The notes below the pieces were generated by a model. It was given only the letters and a program-made list of their open reading frames with translations, searched no databases and was not told the origin of the DNA. The position numbers and the translations under genes are program-made. A stretch of 5,049 nucleotides of DNA, from contig JAOUEG010000155.1 of NCBI GenBank assembly GCA_029858845.1, positions 1 to 5,049 of the forward strand, in the 5' to 3' direction. The stretch comes from Chloroflexota bacterium (GTDB lineage Bacteria; Chloroflexota; Limnocylindria; Limnocylindrales; CSP1-4). Below are positions 1-5,049 of the stretch, piece after piece; within the stretch, counting starts at the first letter, position 1, and the number at the start of each line of letters is the position of its first letter.

Positions 1-637
1 GGCGTTCGAGGCGCTCCAGACCGGCGACCTCGTGATCATCCCCGGACCGTCGCTGGCCGTCGTCGCGCCGGACGCCGCACGACTGGAGGAACTGGCCCAC
101 GCGCTGTCGATGGCGGGCCTGCCGGCCGTGCTCCTCGTCGAGGGTGATGACGGGTCCGCCGCTCTGGCCGAGCTCGGCGAGATGGTGGCGGCGAGCGGGG
201 TGACGACCCTCTCGCTGGGCCGGACCGATCCGGTCGCGCTCGAGCGGCGGATCATCAGCGCCCTGATGGACCTCGCGGGAGCCGACGACGGGACGGCGAC
301 ATCCGCCATCCCAGAGGCTCCCCAACCCGCCTACCGCGTCGCCGTCGACCGCATCCTGCGCGCGCTCGGCGCCATGGCCGACGGAACGTACGAGTCGCGC
401 GAGCTCCTGGCGCCGATCCTCGTGGGCAGCCGCGAGGCCCAGGGCGATCGCCTCGCCACGCTGCGCGCCGTCCTCGAATCGGGGAGTCACGCGGAGGCGG
501 CGGCGCGCCTCGGCGTCCATCGCAACACGGTCGCCTACCGGATCGCCCGTCTGGAGGAGAGGTCCGGGTGGGACCTGGCGGATCCGGACCTGCGACTGGC
601 GCTGCTCATCGCCCTGAGATTTGTGCAGAACGCATAG
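1..637 (+). CDS. PucR-type transcriptional regulator, C-terminal part (5' end outside window)
   Basis: DNA-binding regulator; the effector cannot be read from the sequence. The frame is open from base 2 (first residues AFEALQTGDLVIIPG), so the GTG at 32 is probably internal and the gene starts outside the window. Of the 211 visible residues, about 1-90 resemble the end of the PucR N-terminal sensory domain: a GDLVIIPG strand, then a helix with an AGLPAVLLVEG strand, then ASGVTTLSLG. The C-terminus is a near-textbook PucR helix-turn-helix, roughly residues 150-207, with LGVHRNTVAYRIARLEE and then DPDLRLALLIALRF. Only about 45 residues separate the two parts, so the central GGDEF-like domain of full-length PucR proteins seems to be missing. 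It ends 126 bp before glnN on the same strand, so it may regulate the synthetases, which is inference. Family confidence is high; function is open. Confidence 0.85.
   Translation, partial: AFEALQTGDLVIIPGPSLAVVAPDAARLEELAHALSMAGLPAVLLVEGDDGSAALAELGEMVAASGVTTLSLGRTDPVALERRIISALMDLAGADDGTATSAIPEAPQPAYRVAVDRILRALGAMADGTYESRELLAPILVGSREAQGDRLATLRAVLESGSHAEAAARLGVHRNTVAYRIARLEERSGWDLADPDLRLALLIALRFVQNA
488..559 (+). other. Helix-turn-helix of the PucR-type regulator
   Basis: This segment encodes the DNA-binding core (HAEAAARLGVHRNTVAYRIA and the following RLEE). The family hallmark VHxNTVxYRLxRIE is matched closely here, with isoleucine for leucine after the YR and leucine for isoleucine before the glutamates. 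The recognition helix is expected around RNTVAYRIARLEE. It supports a working, not decayed, DNA-binding domain. Confidence 0.85.
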
Positions 638-721
638 AGAATCGCCTCGAGACGGTACTGATTCGCAACCGAGGTAGGTGGTATCGTCCAGGAACCAACG
701 TCCTCGTCGTCAAGTTGTGCA

Positions 722-731
722 TAGTGCACTA
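722..731. promoter_or_regulatory. Perfect 10-bp palindrome upstream of glnN, possible operator
   Basis: TAGTGCACTA is its own reverse complement. One mismatched pair outside it is followed by a matching C/G pair, giving an imperfect 14-bp dyad. A partial direct repeat (TTGTGCA directly before it) adds another copy of the GTGCA core. It ends 32 bp before the glnN ATG, where a bound repressor could block transcription or early elongation. It does not match the NtcA consensus (GTA-N8-TAC) or the Bacillus TnrA/GlnR consensus (TGTNA-N7-TNACA). The regulator is unknown; the upstream PucR-type protein is one candidate. A 10-bp palindrome can occur by chance, so the functional call is tentative. Confidence 0.35.
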
Positions 732-754
732 CGTGACGGCTCACCAGATCCCGC

Positions 755-760
755 AGGAGA
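755..760 (+). promoter_or_regulatory. Ribosome binding site of glnN
   Basis: AGGAGA is followed three bases later by the ATG at 764. Including the next T it matches six of seven bases of AGGAGGT. It fixes the start of glnN, since the frame is open further upstream only in other registers. Confidence 0.8.
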
Positions 761-763
761 TCC

Positions 764-2911
764 ATGACCGCTCGACACACCGCGATCTCGGCCATCGCCG
801 CCCATCGGGTCGCCAAGACCCAGGACTACCTGGAGCACGCCGGGGCCGACATCTACGGCCAGTACGTGTTCCACGAGGGTGCCCAGCGTCAGTACCTCGC
901 CAAGCCGATCTTCGAGAAGCTGCGCCGGACGATCGACGGGCACGAGCCGTTCGATCCGGCCATCGTGGACGCGGTGGCCCACGGGGTGAAGGAGTGGGCG
1001 ATGGCCCACGGCGCCACGCACTACACCCATTGGTTCGTGCCGATGACCGGCTCGACGGCCGAGAAGCACGATTCCTTCCTGAACCCGACCGGCGACGGCC
1101 AGACCATCGCGGAGTTCTCCGGCAAGAACCTCGTCCAGGGCGAACCGGATGCGAGCTCGTTCCCGTCGGGCGGGATCCGGGCGACGTTCGAGGCCCGCGG
1201 CTACACCGCCTGGGATGTGACGAGCCCGATCTTCCTCCAGGTCGAGCCCAACGGGGTGACGCTGACGATCCCGACCGCCTACGTCTCGTTCACCGGCGAG
1301 GCGCTGGACTACAAGATCCCGTTGCTGCGATCCCAGGAGGCGCTCGGCAGGCAGGCCCTGCGTGTCCTGCGCTGGTTCGGGAACACGACCGCGTCCCGCG
1401 TCTTCACCAACATCGGCCCGGAGCAGGAGTACTTCCTCGTCGACCGCCGGCTCGCGGAGCAGCGCCCGGACCTGGTGCTGACCGGCCGCACCCTGTTCGG
1501 CGCCCCGTCGCCCAAGGGCCAGGAGCTGGAGGACCAGTACTTCGGCTCGATCCGCGAGCGGATCCTGGCGTTCATGATGGATCTCGATCGCGAGCTCTGG
1601 CGGGTCGGCGTGCCGGCGAAGACGCGTCACAACGAGGTGGCGCCGGGCCAGTTCGAGATGGCTCCGGTCTTCGAGGCGACCTCGGTCGGCTCGGACCACA
1701 ACATGCTGGTGCTGAGTACGATGCGCCGCCTGGCACCCCAGCACGGGCTGATGCTCCTGATCCACGAGAAGCCGTTCGCGGGGATCAACGGCTCGGGCAA
1801 GCACAACAACTGGTCGATGGCGACCAACGACGGCGAGAACCTTCTCGACCCGGGCAACGATCCGCACGCCAACGCGCAGTTCCTGGCCTTCCTCATCGCC
1901 ATCATCCGGGCCGTCAACGAGCATGCGGACATCCTCCGCGCGAGCATCGCGGACGCCGGCCAGGATCATCGACTCGGGGCGAACGAGGCCCCGCCCGCGA
2001 TCATGTCGATCTTCCTCGGCTCCCAACTGGAGGACGTGATCGCCCAGATCGAGCAGGGGGCGGCATCCGCCTCGAAGCGCGGTGGGGACGTGGAGCTCGG
2101 CGTGACCTCGCTGCCGGTCCTCCCCAAGGACGCGACCGACCGGAACCGGACCTCGCCGTTCGCGTTCACCGGGAACAAGTTCGAGTTCCGCGCGGTCGGC
2201 TCTTCGGCCCCGATCTACTGGCCGCAGACCGTCCTCAACACCGTCGTCGCGGATTCGCTGTCACGACTCGCGGATGACCTGGACAAGCTCGATGCGGGCG
2301 ACTTCGAGGGCCTGACCACGATCCTGTCGGCGATCGTCAAGGCGAACAAGCAGGTGCTCTTCGAGGGAAACGGCTACTCGGAGGCCTGGCACGCCGAGGC
2401 CGAGCGTCGCGGGCTGCCGAACAACCCGACCACGGTGGACGCCCTCCCGGCGCTCACCACGCCCAAGGCCAAGGACGTCTTCTCGCGACTCGGCGTCCTG
2501 TCCGAGCGCGAGTTGACCGCTCGGGCGGACATCCAGTGGGATCGCTACATCAAGGTCGGCGAGATCGAGGCCAGTTGCGCGATCGACATCGCCCGGTCGA
2601 TGGTCCTGCCCGCGGTGGTGACGTATCTGGGTCGGCTCATGGCCGCTTCCTCGGCCTCACGCGGCATCAACGCGATCTGCGAGCGGGTGGCCGGGCTGGC
2701 CGATTCCCTCGTCGACGCCATCGACACGCTGGAGCACGCGCAGCACACCGCGCACGAGGCGTCGTCCGTCCAGGCAGAGGCCCGTGCGGTCGTCACCGAG
2801 GTCATCCCCGCCCAGGCTGCCCTCCGCGTGGTCGTGGACGAGCTCGAGACGCTGGTCGACGACGAGCTCTGGCCGTTGCCCAAGTACCGGGAGCTGCTGT
2901 TCCAGTACTAG
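764..2911 (+). CDS. glnN: Glutamine synthetase, class III (GSIII)
   Basis: Catalyses L-glutamate + NH4+ + ATP to L-glutamine + ADP + phosphate in the cytoplasm. The 715 residues match the usual size of class III enzymes (about 700-730), far longer than class I or II. The N-terminal region carries the class III block GSTAEKHDSFLNP (residues 96-108). IPTAYVSFTGEALDYKIP (169-186) follows, then the metal and glutamate strand GPEQEYF (218-224) and RHNEVAPGQFE (288-298). The ATP-binding signature KPFAGINGSGKHNNWS (336-351) has the class III lysine and tryptophan. NRTSPFAFTGNKFEFR (461-476) closes the catalytic part. A helical C-terminal region (about 490-700) ends in LWPLPKYRELLF, as expected. All key motifs are intact, so it should be active; family members form dodecamers. 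It may act as an ammonium-scavenging or nitrogen-starvation enzyme beside glnA, as reported for GlnN in some other bacteria, but that role is inference. Confidence 0.97.
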   Translation: MTARHTAISAIAAHRVAKTQDYLEHAGADIYGQYVFHEGAQRQYLAKPIFEKLRRTIDGHEPFDPAIVDAVAHGVKEWAMAHGATHYTHWFVPMTGSTAEKHDSFLNPTGDGQTIAEFSGKNLVQGEPDASSFPSGGIRATFEARGYTAWDVTSPIFLQVEPNGVTLTIPTAYVSFTGEALDYKIPLLRSQEALGRQALRVLRWFGNTTASRVFTNIGPEQEYFLVDRRLAEQRPDLVLTGRTLFGAPSPKGQELEDQYFGSIRERILAFMMDLDRELWRVGVPAKTRHNEVAPGQFEMAPVFEATSVGSDHNMLVLSTMRRLAPQHGLMLLIHEKPFAGINGSGKHNNWSMATNDGENLLDPGNDPHANAQFLAFLIAIIRAVNEHADILRASIADAGQDHRLGANEAPPAIMSIFLGSQLEDVIAQIEQGAASASKRGGDVELGVTSLPVLPKDATDRNRTSPFAFTGNKFEFRAVGSSAPIYWPQTVLNTVVADSLSRLADDLDKLDAGDFEGLTTILSAIVKANKQVLFEGNGYSEAWHAEAERRGLPNNPTTVDALPALTTPKAKDVFSRLGVLSERELTARADIQWDRYIKVGEIEASCAIDIARSMVLPAVVTYLGRLMAASSASRGINAICERVAGLADSLVDAIDTLEHAQHTAHEASSVQAEARAVVTEVIPAQAALRVVVDELETLVDDELWPLPKYRELLFQY

Positions 2912-2931
2912 GCAGGGAGAGCAGCACCAGG

Positions 2932-2964
2932 CCGGTCGCGTCATCGGGCATCGGGGCCGACCGG
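2932..2964 (+). terminator. Inverted repeat after glnN, possible terminator
   Basis: The arms CCGGTCG (2932-2938) and CGACCGG (2958-2964) are exact complements, giving a 7-bp G+C-rich stem with a 19-nt loop. The structure begins 20 nt after the glnN stop codon. No T-tract follows (GATCAAGAG), so it is not a classical intrinsic terminator. It may slow polymerase, protect the glnN mRNA 3' end, or have no function. The loop holds a tandem 7-bp repeat, CATCGGG twice (2942-2955). Confidence 0.3.
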
Positions 2965-2973
2965 GATCAAGAG

Positions 2974-3021
2974 GGGGAGGGGGTCGTATCCTTCGGGCAC
3001 GACCCCCGACGACGACTCCCC
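2974..3021 (+). promoter_or_regulatory. Structured leader immediately upstream of glnA
   Basis: The arms GGGGGTCGT (2979-2987) and ACGACCCCC (2999-3007) pair perfectly over 9 bp. Inside the loop, CC and GG close a TTCG tetraloop (2990-2997), the very stable cUUCGg type. An outer GGGGA/TCCCC helix (2974-2978 with 3017-3021) can extend the stem across a 9-nt bulge of GACGACGAC. The left arm can instead pair with CGAC-CCCC at 3013-3021 around one bulged T, which excludes the 9-bp helix. The structure ends 6 nt before the Shine-Dalgarno sequence and 23 nt before the start codon. No T-tract follows. It matches no riboswitch class that I recognise. A leader regulating glnA is plausible, but only the pairing is seen. 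Confidence 0.45.
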
Positions 3022-3027
3022 GACCAC

Positions 3028-3039
3028 AGGAGGCAGGAT
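3028..3039 (+). promoter_or_regulatory. Ribosome binding site deciding the GTG start of glnA
   Basis: A perfect AGGAGG (3028-3033) lies 11 nt before the GTG at 3045, slightly far. A second partial site, AGGAT (3035-3039), lies 5 nt before it. No ATG or GTG in the same frame lies between the end of glnN and 3045, so this GTG is the only reasonable start. Confidence 0.75.
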
Positions 3040-3044
3040 CGCAC

Positions 3045-4400
3045 GTGGCCAGCAGCAAGGAATCCAGCGCCAAGATCGAAGCCGCGAAGCAGGGTGGGAT
3101 CCGCTTCATCCAGCTCCAGTTCACCGACATCATCGGCCACGTCAAGGCGGTGACCATCCCGATCCACCAGCTCGAGGGATCAGTCGAGCACGGCACGTGG
3201 TTCGACGGCTCGTCCATCGAGGGGTTCACCCGGATCGCCGAGTCCGATCAGTACCTGATGCCGGACATGGAGACATTCGCCGAGATCCCGTGGCAGCCCG
3301 GTTCCGGTCCGCGCGGCACGGCACGGGTCATCTGCGACGTGTTCACGCCCAACGGCGAGCCGTTCGTCGGGGATCCTCGCTGGGTCCTGCGCCGCCAGGT
3401 GGAGCGCGCCAGGAAGCTGGGCTACATCGTCAACACCGGTCCGGAGCTCGAGTTCTTCCTGTTCCGGCGCGGGGCGGACGGCGGGATCGAGCCACTGCCC
3501 CACGACCAGGCCGGCTACTTCGACTTCTCGACCGACCTCGCCCAGGAGATCCGCCAGGACATGGTGGACGCCCTCGAGGCCTTCGGGATCAGGGTCGAGG
3601 CGGCGCACCATGAAGTCGCCGTGGGGCAGCACGAGATCGACTTCGAATACTCCGATGCCCTGCGCACCGCGGACAACGCGGTGACGTTCAAGTTCGCGCT
3701 CAAGGCGATCGCCCAGCAGCACGGGCTGTATGCCACCTTCATGCCCAAGCCGATCCACGGGATCAACGGATCGGGGATGCACACCCACCAGTCGCTCTAC
3801 TCGATCGCCGAGCAGCGCAACGCCTTCGCCGATCCGGCCAATCCGTACGGCCTGTCCGAGGTCGCTCGCTCCTACATGGCCGGGATCCTCGCCCACGCCC
3901 GCGGGATGATCGCCGTCCTCGCGCCGCTGGTGAACTCGTACAAGCGACTCGTACCCGGCTACGAGGCACCGACCTACCTGACCTGGGGCCGCACCAACCG
4001 GTCGGCCCTGATCCGCGTACCGAAGGTCTCGCCCGGCAGGTCGATCGAGGGGACGCGGGCCGAGGTCCGCTGTCCGGACCCGTCGTCGAACACCTATCTC
4101 GCCTTCGCCGCGATGATCGCCGCCGGCCTCGACGGCGTGGAGCGGGGGATGACCCTGGCCGAGCCGGTCGAGGAGTCGCTGTTCGAGATGGACGCGATCC
4201 GCATCGCCGAGAAGGGCATCCGCGAGCTGCCCGGCACGCTGGGCGAAGCGCTCGACGAACTGGCAGCGGACGAGGTCATCAGGGACGCCCTCGGCGACCA
4301 CATCTTCGAGCACTACCTGGACGGCAAACGTGCCGAATGGGACGCCTACCGGACGCAGGTCTCAGACTGGGAGGTCGAACGCTATCTCGAGCACTTCTGA
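3045..4400 (+). CDS. glnA: Glutamine synthetase, class I-alpha
   Basis: Main assimilatory reaction: glutamate + NH4+ + ATP to glutamine, in the cytoplasm, by a dodecamer in this family. The 451 residues fit the short Bacillus/Thermotoga type (about 440-450) and not the longer class I-beta. The N-terminal beta-grasp has RFIQLQFTDIIG (20-31) and signature FDGSSIEGF (53-61). Metal ligands lie in GPELEFF (132-138) and HHEVAVGQHEIDF (188-200). The ATP signature KPIHGINGSGMHTHQS is at 235-250, and the flap NSYKRLVPGYEAP at 297-309 contains the catalytic glutamate E307. NRSALIRVP (318-326) and RAEVRCPDP (338-346) complete the active site. The adenylylation tyrosine position is phenylalanine here (SLFEM, F380), so GlnE-type control is not expected. 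R63, aligned with Bacillus R62, suggests glutamine feedback inhibition. The GTG start places the N-terminus in line with B. subtilis GlnA; the frame stays open upstream but overlaps glnN. It lies 133 bp behind glnN. Confidence 0.97.
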   Translation: MASSKESSAKIEAAKQGGIRFIQLQFTDIIGHVKAVTIPIHQLEGSVEHGTWFDGSSIEGFTRIAESDQYLMPDMETFAEIPWQPGSGPRGTARVICDVFTPNGEPFVGDPRWVLRRQVERARKLGYIVNTGPELEFFLFRRGADGGIEPLPHDQAGYFDFSTDLAQEIRQDMVDALEAFGIRVEAAHHEVAVGQHEIDFEYSDALRTADNAVTFKFALKAIAQQHGLYATFMPKPIHGINGSGMHTHQSLYSIAEQRNAFADPANPYGLSEVARSYMAGILAHARGMIAVLAPLVNSYKRLVPGYEAPTYLTWGRTNRSALIRVPKVSPGRSIEGTRAEVRCPDPSSNTYLAFAAMIAAGLDGVERGMTLAEPVEESLFEMDAIRIAEKGIRELPGTLGEALDELAADEVIRDALGDHIFEHYLDGKRAEWDAYRTQVSDWEVERYLEHF

Positions 4401-4421
4401 GCCGTCGTCCTTCGCACACAC

Positions 4422-4427
4422 AGGGAG
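4422..4427 (+). promoter_or_regulatory. Ribosome binding site of the small membrane protein gene
   Basis: AGGGAG stands 6 nt before the ATG at 4434. The good spacing supports the 83-residue frame as a real gene and not a chance opening behind glnA. Confidence 0.65.
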
Positions 4428-4433
4428 TCGTCC

Positions 4434-4685
4434 ATGGATCCATTGCTGTACACGGGAACCTTCGTCCTGGGGCTTGTCGTCTGGGTCGTCTGCGCGGTCT
4501 ATGCCTACCGAACAGCGCCCGGTTTCGGCCGCAGTGCCGGTACGTGGGCCGTCCTCGGGATCATCCTGGGGCCGATCGCGCTGATGATCCTCTACGTCCT
4601 GCCCAGGAAGTCGCCGCTGCCCGGCCATGGCAAGGGGTCGCAGGACCCGCAGGCCGCCCTGTACGAGAAGCCCCGGAAGCGCTGA
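4434..4685 (+). CDS. Small two-helix membrane protein of unknown function
   Basis: I do not recognise the family. The 83 residues contain two clear hydrophobic segments, about residues 5-25 (from LYTGTFVLGLVVWVVC on) and 37-56 (TWAVLGIILGPIALMILYVL). They are joined by a short loop with two arginines (YRTAPGFGRSAG). The 27-residue tail is polar and basic (PRKS, GHGK, EKPRKR), so the C-terminus is probably cytoplasmic. The LGIILGP...LYVLP pattern of the second helix resembles small hypothetical membrane proteins of high-GC bacteria. It starts 33 bp after the glnA stop with its own ribosome binding site and no obvious terminator between, so co-transcription is likely. There are no catalytic motifs and one cysteine (C20), within the first helix. 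It is unlike AmtB or PII proteins, so a nitrogen role is only suggested by position. Confidence 0.8.
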   Translation: MDPLLYTGTFVLGLVVWVVCAVYAYRTAPGFGRSAGTWAVLGIILGPIALMILYVLPRKSPLPGHGKGSQDPQAALYEKPRKR

Positions 4686-4697
4686 CGCCGCCGCTTC
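4676..4697. terminator. Weak inverted repeat between convergent genes
   Basis: GAAGCG (4676-4681) and CGCTTC (4692-4697) form a 6-bp stem with a 10-nt loop. It spans the 10-bp gap and overlaps the stop codons of both converging genes. The position suits a bidirectional terminator, but neither strand has a T-tract, so the call is weak. Confidence 0.2.
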
Positions 4698-5049
4698 AGA
4701 CGTCGTCCGTGGGGGCGGTGCTCGAAACCGCCGAGTCCGCCGTCGGGGAGCCTGCGGGCAGGGTGAATCGGAAGGTGGCCCCGGCGCCGACCGCGGATTC
4801 GAGCCAGAGATGGCCGCCATGGTGCTCGACGATCTCGCGGCAGATCGGCAGACCCAGACCGGTGCCGCGCGGCTTGTCCGTCAGGGTGTCACCCGCCTGG
4901 CCGAATTGCTCGAAGACCTTGGCATGATCTTCGGGCGCGATGCCGACGCCGGTGTCCGCGACCGCGACCTCCACGCCCCCCGACGGGCCCAGCCCACGGT
5001 CGCTCGAGGCCGGGGCGGCGGTGACGGTGATCGTCCCTGACGGTGTGAA
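4696..5049 (-). CDS. Sensor histidine kinase, C-terminal ATP-binding domain (5' end outside window)
   Basis: This is the catalytic end of a two-component sensor kinase, which uses ATP to phosphorylate a histidine in its own dimerisation domain. The 117 visible residues begin with FTPSGTITVTA, the segment just after the N box. The G1 box DTGVGI is at residues 32-37, the F box FEQFGQ at 46-51, the lid region DTLTDKPR at 54-61, and the G2 box GTGLGLPI at 62-69. The end (HHGGHLWLES, then GATFRFTLP) is typical, with an 18-residue variable tail. The frame runs to the right edge without a stop, so the GTG at 4974 is internal. The sensor, membrane and dimerisation domains lie outside the window, so the signal is unknown. 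It converges on the small membrane protein gene with 10 bp between and is not part of the synthetase operon. Confidence 0.93.
   Translation of the reverse strand, partial: FTPSGTITVTAAPASSDRGLGPSGGVEVAVADTGVGIAPEDHAKVFEQFGQAGDTLTDKPRGTGLGLPICREIVEHHGGHLWLESAVGAGATFRFTLPAGSPTADSAVSSTAPTDDV

Noticed and set aside
639..674. Inverted repeats GAATC/GATTC and CCTCG/CGAGG after the regulator gene as a terminator
   Set aside because: Only 5 bp each, with loops of 16 and 20 nt, mutually interfering, and no T-tract.
659..687. TATCGT as a -10 box for glnN with an upstream -35
   Set aside because: The hexamer at the correct distance (TGATTC) does not resemble TTGACA. No sigma-54 -24/-12 pattern was seen either.
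1782..1803. Short DNA similarity between glnN (near 1782) and glnA (near 3759)
   Set aside because: It reflects the shared ATP-binding motif INGSG-H of all glutamine synthetases, not a repeat element or recent duplication.
710..2026. Long open frame of 438 codons on the minus strand opposite glnN
   Set aside because: It lies wholly antisense to a gene with clear family motifs, its product is arginine-, valine- and glycine-rich with no recognisable domain, and such frames are a known effect of high G+C at third positions.
568..2277. Long open frame of 569 codons on the plus strand in another register
   Set aside because: It overlaps the regulator end and most of glnN, and its product is dominated by R, P, G and A with no domain. 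It is a composition artefact.
2987..2992. TATCCT as a -10 box of a glnA promoter
   Set aside because: No convincing -35 element at the right distance, and it lies inside the 9-bp hairpin. If real it would remove the left arm from the transcript, so it needs start-site mapping and is not annotated.
2784..3044. 87-codon N-terminal extension of glnA in the same frame
   Set aside because: It would overlap the end of glnN by 128 bp, looks non-coding (serine-, arginine- and proline-rich), and the protein aligns with Bacillus GlnA from the GTG at 3045.
3180..4313. Long open frame of 377 codons on the minus strand opposite glnA
   Set aside because: Antisense to the well-supported glnA; low-complexity composition without domain or ribosome binding site evidence.
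4337..4927. Overlapping open frames at 4337-4927 (+), 4362-4820 (-) and 4627-5040 (+)
   Set aside because: They cross the small membrane protein and histidine kinase genes, are arginine- and proline-rich, and have no domain support.

Overview
The window is G+C-rich, clearly above 60% by eye, with strong G/C bias at third codon positions, short intergenic gaps, Shine-Dalgarno sites close to AGGAGG, and one GTG start. This suggests a high-GC free-living bacterium. The pairing of a class III and a Bacillus-type class I glutamine synthetase would suit a Chloroflexota or Actinomycetota lineage. That placement is inference: no rRNA or other marker gene is present.

Layout from left to right: (1) the 3' part of a PucR-type transcriptional regulator, cut by the left edge; (2) a 126-bp gap with a perfect 10-bp palindrome about 30 bp before the next start; (3) glnN, a complete 715-residue class III glutamine synthetase; (4) a 133-bp gap with two strong inverted repeats, the second a 9-bp stem capped by a cUUCGg-type loop just before the next gene; (5) glnA, a complete 451-residue class I-alpha glutamine synthetase starting at GTG; (6) 33 bp downstream, a small two-helix membrane protein of unknown function; (7) on the opposite strand and convergent, the 3' end of a sensor histidine kinase, cut by the right edge.

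The core of the window is a nitrogen-assimilation locus. Two glutamine synthetases from different families stand in tandem, both making glutamine from glutamate, ammonium and ATP. A PucR-family regulator, a family often tied to nitrogen-compound metabolism, lies just upstream in the same direction. The class I enzyme lacks the adenylylation tyrosine and keeps the arginine linked to feedback inhibition in Bacillus-type enzymes. Control is therefore more likely through feedback and transcription than through GlnE adenylylation. The separate leader structures suggest the two synthetase genes could be expressed independently although they lie in line.

The main candidates for something undescribed are the leader upstream of glnA, which can form two mutually exclusive pairings, the palindrome upstream of glnN, and the small membrane protein behind glnA. 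No mobile element, CRISPR array, tRNA or rRNA was seen.
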